Part shown: positions 1 to 13,500 of the stretch, piece by piece
Numbering within the stretch: position 1 is the stretch's first letter
How the letters are laid out: the number at the start of each line of letters is the position of its first letter
Source of the DNA: Mytilus californianus
Taxonomy: Eukaryota; Mollusca; Bivalvia; Mytilida; Mytilidae
NCBI RefSeq assembly: GCF_021869535.1
Contig: NW_026262712.1
Span: 113,953,640-114,017,639 of the forward strand
Length of the DNA stretch: 64,000 bases
Direction: 5' to 3'
The notes under the pieces: model-generated
What the model was told of the DNA's origin: nothing
Databases searched by the model: none
Seen by the model: the letters and a program-made list of their open reading frames with translations, nothing else
Position numbers and translations under genes: made by a program

Positions 1-150
1 GGTTCCCCTTAAACTGACCTAATCACAAGCCTGAGTAAATTATTGATGCTGTTGCTGATGCCTAAACCATTGAAAATAGCATACCTAAGTCTGGCTATAT
101 GACTCTGTCAAGGTGAGGCAAAACTTGTGGGAATTCACTTGGATATCCCT
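1..150. repeat. end of a dispersed repeat shared with 2870-3950
   Basis: The first bases (GGTTCCCCTTAAACTGACC) match the unit that is repeated in tandem at 2870-3950 and 31640-32370. It is cut by the window edge. Confidence 0.6.
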
Positions 151-357
151 ACACAGCTTGTACAATTTCTTTTCCTTACACAAGGATAAGATATTGATAA
201 GTTACTTTCATAATTCTTATTAACTGATTTTAAAAATTTGATATCATACTTTCTCTAATTTTTGTGCTATTTTCACATTTCTTGATCGGTGTGAGAAAAA
301 TATTTCTCCTCACTAGTGAAATATCTGTTCTTGGGAAATGATTGGTCGAAATTTGAT

Positions 358-449
358 TATGACGTCAAATTTTCTTGGTTTCTTCTGAATTTTCCTATTG
401 TGACGTCATGAAAAAAGGCGACCATGCCTGATGACGTCACATATAAAGA
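358..449 (+). promoter_or_regulatory. cluster of CRE-like TGACGTCA sites next to a TATA motif
   Basis: ATGACGTCAA at about 359, TGACGTCATG at 401 and TGACGTCAC at 432 lie within 80 bp. The last is followed after a few bases by TATAAA. Three palindromic ATF/CREB cores so close together are unusual by chance, but no gene is seen downstream and the stretch may be part of a mobile element. Confidence 0.35.
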
Positions 450-504
450 ACACAACTTTCGGTAAATCTTTGAAAAGGAATGATAAAAATCATTAGAGAA
501 ACAG

Positions 505-661
505 ATTCCACTACTATAACTTGTGTATTACTATATTTCTCCACTCTCAACAATTAAATTTTAATTCTTTAAAAAGCTCAACAAGCCTCGCGCTTTAAAT
601 ATTAAAATTTAACTGTCTCAAGTGGAGAAATATCGTAACACACTTGTTGCAGTGGTGGAAT
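505..661. mobile_element. foldback (MITE-like) element
   Basis: Imperfect inverted repeat with arms of about 60 bp, bounded by ATTCCAC and GTGGTGGAAT. The centre is GCCTCGCGCTTT. No coding capacity. It lies just 3' of copy A. Confidence 0.6.
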
Positions 662-996
662 CTATATTTTTCCTTTTAATTCATAAGTAGTAATATTTCA
701 TAAATTTTGATTTACAAGGGAACTATATGCAAGTGTAAATTTAAAATTTAGTAGCTGTTAGACCTTTTTTTTTTAATTTAAGGGTAAACTACATAACACT
801 GTCAAAAGTTGGCAGCAGATGATAAAATGGTGTTTTATCTTCCTGTAAGTCATAAAACACATCATTAGTTCATGATACATCTTCAATTTAAAATTCTGCC
901 CTATCTTAAAATCCAGAGTGAATAAAAATTATGCGATCTCCACTTATTGGAATGTAAAAACCATCAATTGATAATGATCATTAATGAGAATCAAAG

Positions 997-1545
997 CTAC
1001 AGGATTATACATGATTTAGGATTTCTTCTGTCAAAACAAGAAGTATTTCTATTTCCCTTTTTTCTATGCTTTTTATCTTCCTTCTGAATGGACCTCAATT
1101 CCTCATTTTCTCCCCTTTGTCTATCTTCCTCTATGGATAAATTTTGCTGTCCAGAAATAATAACAGGTTGAATCAGTGCTACGCTCTGTATTCTATTCTT
1201 TTTATCTTCCTCTTGTCTGCGCTTCCCTTCCTCATGTTCCATCCTATTTCTAACTTCCTCTTTGGATAAAACTTGCCGACCAGAAATAATTACAGGTTCT
1301 GGCCTTGTGTGACTAACCTGAAACAGCGGTATAATGACATCTAGTCCTATTCTATGTGTTAATAGATAATTCAGTTTCTGTAGTTTTTCATTGGCTGCTT
1401 TCTGTTCCTCCCATGTTGAACATTCATGCCGGAGGTAGTATTGGAAATCCATGAAGAAAGGAATTTGATCAAATGCTGTACCTTCTTTCATTAGGGGAGA
1501 TAACTGTTGTCTAATAAACATCTCAAACTCGGGAAATGAAATCAT
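997..1545 (-). CDS. ABTB1: ABTB1 copy A, coding exon 12 and C-terminal tail
   Basis: Acceptor TTTACAG directly precedes ATG (Met394). The first 70 residues (FPEFEMFIRQQLSPLMKEG to HRIGLDV) match the vertebrate C-terminus. The remaining 112 residues are highly charged and contain two copies of a PVIISGxQxLSxEE module separated by RRQEEDKKNR-type helix. The protein ends SCIIL, a CaaX-like box behind a basic stretch. Copy B diverges from copy A here. Confidence 0.85.
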   Translation of the reverse strand: MISFPEFEMFIRQQLSPLMKEGTAFDQIPFFMDFQYYLRHECSTWEEQKAANEKLQKLNYLLTHRIGLDVIIPLFQVSHTRPEPVIISGRQVLSKEEVRNRMEHEEGKRRQEEDKKNRIQSVALIQPVIISGQQNLSIEEDRQRGENEELRSIQKEDKKHRKKGNRNTSCFDRRNPKSCIIL

Positions 1546-4500
1546 CTGTAAACAAAAGTATTACAGTTTTAGCCTTACAAAGAAAAAAATAATAAAGAGT
1601 TTAATCAACATGCTATACTGACCAAGGTTGTAGTCTGAGGCCAATGTAGGTATATCTATGATTAAACATGCAATGATGGAAATTGAGAGGCTTCTACTGA
1701 TAAATTGTTCCGTCTACCAAATTTAATATATAATTTTTGCCTTTTTATTTTCTTAAATTGAATCATACAGATAACAGTTATTTTACAAATTTCTTCCCTA
1801 CAATGAACAGAAGGGGGACTATCTTATCACCAGCAAGTTTCACAATCCTATATTATATCTCTAATGTGGTTTGTCTCGGAAAAAATTTCTGCTTACCCTT
1901 CCTGAGCACCTGAGATCACCCCCAGTTTTTGGTGGGGTTCGTGTTGCTCAGTCTTTAGTTTTCTATGTTGTGTTTTGTGTACTATTATTTGTCTGTTTGT
2001 CTTTTTCTTTTTTAGCCATGGCATTGTCAGTTTATTTTTGCCTCTCTCTTGCAACTGATATTATGCTGATATTATCGAGTGCAAAATAACATTCCTTATT
2101 GCTTTTTATATATTAATTTTATCAATAAATATTCATGAAAATATTTTTTAAGAACATAGATAATTGATATGAAAATGTTTTGTCATGAGAAATATATATA
2201 TCAGTTGCAAATCATGAATACTGAAAATGTGTGTTAACGCATGCAGAAGAATATGTGGAGGATGTTTTGCAACAACAGCGGGAGAAATATGAATGCCTAC
2301 TCAAATCCAACCTATAAGAAAAACGAATTATTACAGAAGAGTGTCCACCATGTACTTGCACTGCACTATCATTAGAATAGTAGAATACAATGATATATAT
2401 AAATAGATGGAAATTTGCCCGTAGAGTTATTAAGATGATCTGCTATATATATAACTGTTATACAAGTATTAATTAATATATAACAACAAACCAGACTATA
2501 CTGATAACAAATGATTATATCACTACAATATGATAAGTATTACGGTGAGGCTGAATTCCCTGTCATTTATTCCTCATCCACACAGGAACTTGTCTCAGAA
2601 AAAAAATATATCTACATTGTATGTACCTTCACCTAACTTTCAGGTATAGAGATGTGATTTTTTTCTGAGACAAGTGCCTGTGACCATCCACCAGAACTTG
2701 CAGTCATCCGATGTTCAGTACTTCATTACTCTAAATTGTTTTCTTTACGCCACAAAACAATTGGAAAACAGTTATTTTTCCCCCAAAATTGCACTGATTG
2801 TAATCAGATTTTTCTTCCTTCTTGTTACTCTTACTTGACTAGATACAAGAATGTCTAACCACAGGTAACCTGTTGAATAAACTGTTAACACAGAGATATG
2901 TCTCACCTTTTTGTTATTTTGATAATGCAAATGTTGAAATTAAAATAGCAATACTTAAACATGAAAGTTATGCAAATATTCAAAGTCAATGAACCATGAC
3001 TGAAGGTACAGAGCTAAACAATCTCCATGGAAATCAAATGTGCCAATGCTAATAGAACTGCATACCAAATACCATTGACTTTTCATAAGTCGTTCCCTTT
3101 AAACAAACTTAAACACAAACATTAACTTGTAAACTATGAAAAAGTTTCAAAGTCAATGAACCATAATGAGAAAGTGGGTTTATATAATCTCCATGGAAAT
3201 CAAACTTGCAAATGCCAATATATTTGCATACCAAAAATCAATGACTTAACATTAATTGTTCATCTAAAACTGACCTTATCACAAACTAATACATGTAAAC
3301 AAAGCAAAAGTTTGATAATCAATTGACCGTGACTGAGGGGGTAAGAACCAAATATTCTCCATGGAAATGAGATATGCCAATGCTTATACAACTGCATATC
3401 AAATATCATTGACCTACCACTAGTGGTTCACAATAAACTGACCTTATCACAAACTAATACATGTAAACTAAGCAAAGTTTCAAAGTCAATAGACCATGGA
3501 AATGAGATATGCCAATGCTTATACAACTGCATATCAAATATCATTGACCTTCCACTAGTGGTTCCCAATAAACTGACCTTATCAAAATATCATTGACCTA
3601 CCACTAGTGGTTCCCAATAAACTGACCTTATCACAAACTAATACATGTAAACTAAGCAAAGTTTCAAAGTCAATAGACCATGGAAATGAGATATGCCAAT
3701 GCTTATACAACTGCATATCAAATATCATTGACCTTCCACTAGTGGTTCCCAATAAACTGACCTTATCACAAACTAATACATGTAAACTAAGCAAAGTTTC
3801 AAAGTCAATAGACAATGACTGTGGAGGCGGGGCCAAATAATCTCCATGGTAATGAGATGTGCCAAATGCTAATATAACTGCATACCAAATATCGTTGACC
3901 TGCCACTAGTGGTTCACCACAAACTAGACCTAATCACAACATAAAACAATGTGACGCTGCTGCAGTCTCCGGAAACAGCACACCTATGTCTCACGTTTTG
4001 ACTCCCTCATAGCGAGACATATTCTCCGGAGTCAAAAGTCGATACTAGTAATATGAAAGGAGAAGGTACATTTTTGGCCCCTTGAATTTGAAAATTAAAA
4101 GTATTATATACTAGCTGATCTATTATAAGCCTCTTATATAAAAAAGAAGATGTGTTATGATTGCCAATGAGACACCTCTTCACAAGAGACCAAATGATAC
4201 AGAAATTAACAACTATAGGTCACTGTACGGCCTTCAACAATGAGCAAAGCCCATACCGCATAGTAAGTTATAAAAGGCCCAGAAAAGACAAATGTAAAAC
4301 AATTCAAACGAGAAAACTAACAGCCTAATTAATGTAAAAAAAAATGAACGATAAACAAATATGTAACACGTACAGCAACAAACGATAACCACTGAATTAC
4401 AGGCTCCTGACTAGGGACAGGCACATACATACAGAATGTGGCGAGTTTAAATATGTTAGCAGGATCCCAACCCTCCCCCTAACCTGGGACAGTGGTGTAA

Positions 4501-7500
4501 CAGTACAACATAAGAACGAACTATAAAAATCAGTTGAAAAAGGCTTAACTCATTAGATGGATACAAATAGAAATACATCTAACAAAAACACAGAGTAGAC
4601 ATGGCCAGGTACTTGTACATCCCAACAATAAAAAGACACTATGTAAAGATCTAGATCTGAGAGTACTCTTACTCTGGTTTAGGCATACATTGTGTCTTAT
4701 AAATTTTGAGAGATACTATAGTTTACTTTGCCTTACTAAATAAACATTCTAAAATAATTACTATCATCAAAAGCTGACTAAACAAGGGACACATAAAATT
4801 ATATAAAAACAAACCTGTTCATATTCATCAGCCATATACTTTGTACAACTGTTTATAAGGCGTGGCATATCCAATTCCACAGAAGTCTGATAGATGTCAA
4901 GGACGTTGCTAGGGTAAATATATTTGCTGATTTCCTCTGAGCATTTCTTCTTTATGACTGGTAGTACAAATTGAGTACTTGCTCTCATTAGTGGAATACA
5001 AGTATCCTTGGTTACCTAAAAATAAAGTGCATACCAAACTGAGCTAAAATCAGGCTCTTATTTTTCTTTTTAAACTTGTGTGCATTGTCAGCTGTGAAGA
5101 GTGAGTCTTGCTCATTGTTGAAGGCCATTGTTGAAGGCCTTGCAGTGACCTGTGGTTGGTCAAATCCTTGTATTTTGGTCTTTGTAAGATAGTTGTCTCA
5201 TTGACAATCATAGCAAATCTCCGTATACTTACAAGACTACAAAAAGTACCTCTTATCAGCTGTCAACATCAACTTTGCAAAACAGCCCCAGGATTTACAT
5301 TGCCAACACTAACCTGCTAGATGCTCACTTTTCTTCTTGATTCTTAAGCTTTGCATTTTTTTTTAATTTCTGATGATATAACATTTTAAACTTTTAAAAA
5401 ATGGCAATAAATACTACTTATAGTAGACTAATTGAAGGAATGTATACTTATATTCAACATGGTTGCAGCGCCAACAAGATTGCTAGGTCGTAGTTAAATG
5501 ATCCCCCCTCCCTCCCACTGTGTAAATGACTAATGAAATTTTGTGTACAGTAAAGAATTGTGTAACAGGAACATGGATATATTATAAAGTGTATTTTGAG
5601 CTTTTGTATTTGTTCCTGTTATTTAATAGGCAGAACAGTGTGTAGTTGAGGTACAATAGTCGAAAAAATGATCAAAGTCCATAACTCCTATAATAATAGT
5701 CAAATAAAAAAATGCTGTCAGTGTAAAAGTGTAATATTGACTTAAAAAGTGAGTCCGTTTATGAGCAAAATACAGAATTTTAAAATTTTCTTCAGATGCT
5801 ATTTCTTTGTCTTGAAGATTAGCTTCTGTTCAAGTTTCATAACAATCCATAACGGTTTACACATTTATCATGTAAAAAAAATGTAATCCCAGACTGTCTG
5901 TAAATGTTAACTGTAAAACATAAGTCCATCTATCAGAAAAATACTGAAAATGAAAAAAATATATTTTCAAAAGTTTGCTTTATCTCTTAATCATAAAAAA
6001 GCGTTTGTGAAAGTTTCATAAAATTCTATTTAGGTTTGACAAGACAATTGATGTACATGTGTAACCAACTTCAACCCCTGACTGTATCAACTTGCTAACT
6101 GTATAAAAAAATAAATCCATTTATCAGTAAAATACAGAAAAATGAAAATAATTTTTTTTTCAAATTTTTGCTCCGGATACTGTATTTTGGTCATAAACAA
6201 GTTTCTGTCCAAATTTCATAAAGGTTGGACCATGTTATTGATGTTTAAATAAACCTTAACCACAGGCTAAATCTAAATGTTGACGCCTCCGAAGCTGATG
6301 ACAAAATCTAGGATCAGTATGTTTGCTTTCTCAACATAAATGTTGCAAGCTCAACAAAAATGGCTAGGACCCTTAACTCCAAATACAAATGTATTACATG
6401 GTCAAACACTCCTACCAAGTATGAGAGTTTTCTATCACATAGTCTCAGAGAAGTGCGTTCACAAGGTATCTTTGTGATACAATAGTCCAAAAAATGGTCA
6501 AAGTCCCATAACTCCTGTAAAAAAGGTCAAATCATAATGGAGGTACAATATGGTCAACTACATATGATGGCAAACAATCCTGCCAAGAGCTTTCTGTAAA
6601 ATTGTCTCAGAGGAGTTGTGTTCACAAGGTGTCAATGGTAAAAAACTATAAAAAAAAATGTTCAACGGAATATGTGACAAATAAGTCTTCCACATATGTA
6701 TGCTTTATGTCATACCATCACTGAGAATTGATGTGTTTCAGATGGATGGACAAACAGATCGACTGAAGGAAAAATGGAGACCATTGCCATAAAAAATGCT
6801 GTATAATCAGGTCAAATTTGACAGATAACCTTCAAATCTAAGAGACATTTAACAAATTCTGCTCAGTTATTATACCTCTCAACCTACCTCATATTCCTCA
6901 ATATACAAGAAGGAAATAATCTGTACAAATACATCTGCTGTCATATCGTCTAATTTGATGGAAGGGAGATAATCACCATAGACTGGTGGCTGCTCATCTT
7001 CTTTATCAATCAGCATTTCTCGGAAAAATTCACTTCTGCCATAGAAAAATATCTGAAATACATAAATATATTACTTATGGTTGTATTAGGATAAATACAT
7101 ATATGAAGTGTCCAGTAATGAACCAGAAACTTTTCTATTTATCAAACTCATCAAAGGTTTTCCCAAGTGGAAACTTTCATACAAATGTCACGAGGTTCTG
7201 ATAAGAAATGAAGACACTATCCCAGAGACAAGAATTAATATGGAATATATTTACCATTACCCCTCCTGATAAAATAGTTCACTATTTCAGATTTTTTGTG
7301 TTTTGATCAGTGGAAACCTTTACCAAAATTTGTTAAGGATAAGAGAAAATATTAAGGTGCTGCGACGGCACCAACAAAGTTATGGCATGCGGATGGACTA
7401 TTATACCTTCTGCAACGTCTTTGTGTTGCATATAAAAAGGCCAAACACAAACTTGATTATTCTAACCTTAAGTTTGAAGATTTTAAACCTGAAAAGACAA

Positions 7501-10500
7501 AACATATCTGCTTTTGAAAGTCTAGATTTTTTGTTATCAATGATTGGCAATTGTCACATCTACTGATAAACTTTATCCAATCACCAAATAAGTAGGGGTT
7601 TGAGTCTTGCACATTATCTATACTTTTATCATAAGAGTTTTATTTTTTAACACATATAAAATATAGAATCAGAACATTCAATTAATAAACTGTTGACACA
7701 GAGATATGTCTTGCCTGTCCACATAAAATTCAGAAAAAGACAATCTGAGGGACAACAACATTGCTTAATAATTCAAAGTCACTGAACCATGATCTTGTGG
7801 GCAGGGCATAGAAATGGTCGACAAACTGAGATGTACTGACAGTAATGCAACTTTATACAAAATATCATTGATCTGTCACAAGTAGTTTTTATCAAACTGA
7901 CTTAAGCAGAAAACTTAACATTGAAAATTGCTAGTTAATTCAAAGTTGCTGGACCATGACCTAGGGGGCAGGGCCTCTAAATAGTCATCAAACAGATTTG
8001 TACTGATAGTAATGCAACTTCATATTAAATATCAATGATCTATCACAAGTAGTTCCTATCAAACTAACTTAAGCAGAAAACTGAACATTGAAAATTGCTA
8101 GTTAATTCAAAGTTGCTGGACCATGACCTAGGGGGCAGGACCTCGAAATAGTTGTCAAACTGATATGTACTGATAGTAATGCGACTTCATACAAAATATA
8201 CTTGATCTATCACAAGAAGATGCTATCAAACTAACTTAAGCAGAAAACTTAACATTGAAAATTGCTAATTAATACAAAGTCACTAGACCATGACCTAGGG
8301 GGCAGGGCCTCAAAATAGTCGTGAAACTGATATGCACTGATAGTAATGCAACTTTATATTAAATATCAATGATCTATCACAAGTTGTTCCTATCAAACTA
8401 ACTTAAGCAGAAAACTTAACAATTGTTGCACCACCACTGCCGCAGTCTTCTCCGGAAAAGCAATCCCTATGTATCGCTTTCCAGGACTTTCGTCACAGGC
8501 GAGACAAAAAATGCTTCTACCTCACTTTTAATCTTTAGAAATTAATCACTATAATTTTAGCCCTTGCATTTGTTTATATTGTCCAAGAATAAAATCTTTT
8601 ATGCAAATAAAAACCTACTGGCAGGGATAGTTTATGCTCAATCATAATGAAACAACTTTTTATTAAGGACCTTCAATAAGATATTCCTGCCAAGTCTGGT
8701 CCAGCATATTAGAATGAGAGATGAAAATGGTAAAGGAATGCTCACTGACCATAGGGGATTGATGCCACATGAGGAAAATAACTCAACCTGGCCCTACTGT
8801 AAAGGAAATTTATAAAATAAATTTTAAACTAAAATCTCAGATCCTCTCCCTAGGTCTGGTTCAGGGACTCACCTTATGACACTTAAATAAGTGACCTTGA
8901 ACATCAAATATAATATCTGGGTATGTTTTAACATCCAAACCGCAAGCTTCATTCTCAGCAGGAGCTGCCTGCAACAGAAAAAACAACATTTGTTTCACAT
9001 TTTGTTATCCCTGGGGGTTTGCTCATTGTTTACATCTGTTTTAATTGTTAAAACACCCTTGGGACTGGTTGAGTTTCGCAATAATAAGGACTCGCACTCT
9101 GATATCTGATACATATATCTGTATTCAGATTTTCTTGAAATCGTAATAAAAACTCACATTTTTGTCAATTCTTCTGAAATTGCATTAATAAATGCACACA
9201 AATATTTCTGAATTGACAGTACTGTATTTTTTAATTTTTTTTTTATAAAAATGCAGATCTTTTTTCTAAACACTGAAAATTTCCTTTATATAGGATTGTA
9301 TGCGTTAATGGCAGTTTTTTTTATAAAATACCCATCATTAATTAATCTTTACATTAGTGACTAGTACTTACTACAGATGGGGATACTGCTGCTGTTACTA
9401 AGCAACCAAAATCTTTCTTTAAATCTTTCAAAAGTTGCTGATGTTGTATCGAATGCAAACTTTGATCTGGAATTTATTAAATGTCTGTTACAATAAAAAA
9501 CCGTAATAGTATGGATGTTTTATATTTGACAGAGTACTCATTTTCATATAACAATAATACACCTTATTGCTATTTATTCCAATCCGGATAAGTTCTGAAA
9601 TTACACAACTTTTTCATGGCGTCACAAACCAGTTGAAGCTATCTGGGGCCATATTTAAACAATGCATTGTACATAAAATTTTTCAAAGAGACATGTTTAA
9701 ACCATGGTAAACACTTCAAAACAAAACATTTTTTAAGACTTTACTTTAAAAATATTGGATCATAATCTATCAAAATTACAAAATGTTCACTTTTTAAACT
9801 TTTCCATCCCTCAGCTCGATTCTGATTACCTTTGTTTTTGCGAAACTTAGCCCGTACAGGAAGTTGTCAAAGTGACTGTTTTTTATAGATTGGACTACAT
9901 AGTGATAAGGTGTATAAGATTTAGTACCTGATGAAAGATATATTATCTTTATTCACGAACTGGACTTTTATGATTTATACTTTATATGATGACTTTTATG
10001 TATGTTCTAATGTACTGTATCTAATTAACATAATCAGAGTGAGTGGAGTGAGAAAGATTGGTATGAAAGTGTGAATGATCGTGTTAAACTTTGTAATGCC
10101 CGAAACGGCCCTGTGATTAGGGAATAAAGAAGTTGATTTGATTTGATTGGATTTTTGTACATTTTGTGAAAATACAATGAAAGATAACAGATTGACCTTA
10201 CAGAATTGATTAATTTGTTTAAAATAATAAAAAAAATCAATATCTGAGTTATAGCAATGAATAATTTGTCCCACCATATTTCAAATTCATTGAACAATTG
10301 GGCAACAATTCTGACAAAATCAAATATTTGTCTTGATTTTCATTTGAAAATTATGAAACAATTCTTTTGTAATTCTTTCAAAACATAGCCAGAAATTAGT
10401 AGTACTTTTGCTAATTAATATTCATAATATGTAAATGAGAATTGTACCACGTGATAACAGTTTGAACTGGACTGGCTTGACATCATTTAAATCTTTAAAA

Positions 10501-13500
10501 CACGGATATTATAAGTTGCTCGTCACAGAGTCCTAGTTTATAATCACTCTGATATTTCCGTAAAGTTGTCAGGCGGTCAAAATCAAAACAATGAACGCGA
10601 ATTTAGTGAATTTTTCGTGTTTTCGTGAGTTTATTCTTCTTGTAATAGGGGCATTTTAACTTTACGTGGGAACCTAGAGTTCAATGACTACCCATACAAG
10701 GTTTGGACTTGCTTATTCTTTGAACATTCAAGTTTCAAGTTTCATCCCGGCAACCTGTTTTTGTAATGACCTTGTTAGCCAATTTTCAACATGAAGTTTG
10801 CAAATTTGACGTTTCAGCCATTTTAGCCTGTATTTTATACTGCAATGTTAAAAGCCTCTCGCTTCGATTTTTAAAATAGCTCAGGAACCTTGATTTTTGC
10901 AACGACAGTCATTATGTTTTGTTTAAATGGTGTATATTGTTGTGTATATTTATTTTCTGTCCCCGCAACCTGTCTATCACTTAAATTAAAGTTAAAACAG
11001 ACTTTTTTTTTTCAAAATTCCCTATCATTTCCATTTGGCAGTTATTTCCCTACTTCAGATTTAATTTTATGTCATGGAGTCAACAATATACAGTTAATTC
11101 CCTACTTCTGTTTTATTTTTTATTTCATGGTGTTAACATTTGACTGTTAATTCCATACTTCAGTTTTACTTTTTATTTCATGGTGTTAACATTTGGCAGT
11201 TAATTCCAGACTTCAGTTTTACTTTTTATTTCATGGTGTTAACATTTGGCAGTTTTTATGTGTAATTGTGTTCATAAGCAAATTCTTTATCTTGGTTGAA
11301 ATTTGAGGCTGTTTACATTTTGCACGCGATCCTCTTCAGATTTTGTACAGTTGCTATTTAAATGTCTTTTAGTTCATTTTGCTTGAAGTTTTACAATTTT
11401 TGTGGTTACCTTCTTCGCATTAGGTCATAACTTGATATCAAACAAGTAAAATGTACACTTGCTTTTTTTCTAAATGTATAGTTTCATTTCAATAAAGAGG
11501 ATGGGCCAATTTTCACTGAAATTATATCACACAAGGGCCATAATCAAAACTTATTTCAGTCTTTACTTTAATAAATTCACAGCATGAAAGTTCCATACAC
11601 GTACTTTGAGGTTCTGAAAGTATAATGGCGTATTTCTAATCAAATCATCAAATTATCAAGGCCTGAAGACAGCCAAAAAACACAATTTTGACAGATTTTG
11701 ACAAATTACAAGTATTTATCCCAAGAATGTTAAAGAAAGACATCCTTAACCACAAACCAAAATTCTTTTAAAAGTAAAGCTACTTATTGTTTTTCAGGTG
11801 CAAATTAACTGGTTTTTGGTAAGAGATGTCCTTCATGCAAATTTTTTAAAGATATGTAAAATTTGCAATTTTGTTTCACCATGTAGAGCTTAATAACATT
11901 TTGATTTTATGGAAATATTTTATATTTTGATAAAAGACCTCAGTACAAAAACGTCTGTTGTATAGACTCTTTTATAATTTAATTTTAAAATTATTTGACA
12001 AATTTAAGATTTTGACCTATTGTGAGTGAAACAAATACTAGGGAAATTGGCCCTAACTCTTACCTTTTTCTAATACTAGGGAAATTGGCCCTAACTCTTA
12101 CCTTTTTCTAAGATTTCAGCTAAACTGTTAAACTGTAAGAACTTAGCTAATGCTATTGCCCTTGCCCTCTGTCTTTTTTCAATATCCAATCTACCTGTAA
12201 TAAAATTAACAGATTAAAAGATACAATGCATAGCTCTGATTCCTTGTCCTGATCCCAACCTTGTGGTACAATTTAATAGAGATCCATACACTCATACACA
12301 AGTTATTGTCCTGAAACAAGAAAAAAGCTTGTTGTTTGCCCCTAATTCCTAAACAGTTAAGACAATAACCCATAAAATCAATCCCCACCTTCCTTTTGTG
12401 GTATGGAACCTTGTGGTACAATTTCATGAAGATCCATACACTTATACTCAAGTTATTGTCTGGAAACCAAATGTCTTCGGACACTGAACGCAACGACAAC
12501 ATCATACCATTATACGACCGAAAAATTGTCATATAAAAAGAGTTTTGATATATTGCAATGAAATGGAAGGCACATGTAAGTCTAGGACATTTTGTCCAGA
12601 TTTATCTGTCCTGTGAACCGTTTGGCTTTCCTTTTTTTTTGGTCCTTTTTGGTTTTATCAGCTCTTCCACATTTGTATTAGATTTTGAACTTTTCAAATT
12701 TTTTAGATTCAAGCGTCACTGAAGAGACATTAATTGTCAAAATGTATCTGGTGCAGTAAAATTGGTACTGTTAATGTTATATATAAATTTCTTTTATGTT
12801 AGAATCATTCAAATTATTTATCTCAATTATTCAGTCCTCTAAAGTTGGCCATTAAAACATAATAAATTTACATTTACATTTGTAAATCTTAATATTACAT
12901 AACTATTTCTGTATTATTTAAAGACTCTGCCACACAGATTAGGATTTGCATGAATACATATTGTACCAACAGTCATGTTTGTTGATGAAAGCATCCTTAC
13001 TGTAAATTCAGAAATTATTGCGATGTTTTTATTATTTGCGAAAAATGTGACAGGGTTATAATCGCAATAATTTAAGCTCGCATTTTGAAATATTTTATAT
13101 GAATTAAACAGGATTTTTCTCAATATCGCAAAAATTAATATCGCATTTTTCTCTAATATGACAAAGTCACAATAATAAATGCATGCAATAATTTCTGAAT
13201 TTACAGTATCCTTACCTGTATAAATAAAACGAAGCATTGGTCCAAAAACATCAGTACACATCTGTAAAGTAAACGTTTTAAAATAGAAATAAGGAAAAGT
13301 TTCATGATTTCCAATTAAACCATCCATTAAAAACTAAAGGACAAGGATGGGAAATAATATGGCCATCAACAATGAGCAACAATCATACTGTATATATAAT
13401 AGGCCACTACATGACAATATGTGAAACATTTCAAACAAGAAAACTAACTGTCTAATATATACTAAAACAATAAACAACAAACAAATAGGGCAGAAGGAAA

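Larger units (their letters stand above)
9555..11390. mobile_element. 1.8-kb block present only in copy A intron 7-8
   Basis: Copy B joins the two flanks directly near 33990-34015. The block contains a dispersed repeat (9560-9910, seen again at 61480-61830), a retroposon-like tail (10020-10148) and a 53-bp tandem repeat (11035-11262). No open frame of note. Confidence 0.55.

Noticed and set aside
3582..3840. Overlapping open frames on both strands with internal repeats
   Set aside because: Products of the tandem modules of the 2870-4040 element.
12914..13327. 137-residue minus-strand open frame
   Set aside because: Only the 46-bp exon 6 inside it belongs to ABTB1; the rest is intron read through both splice sites.
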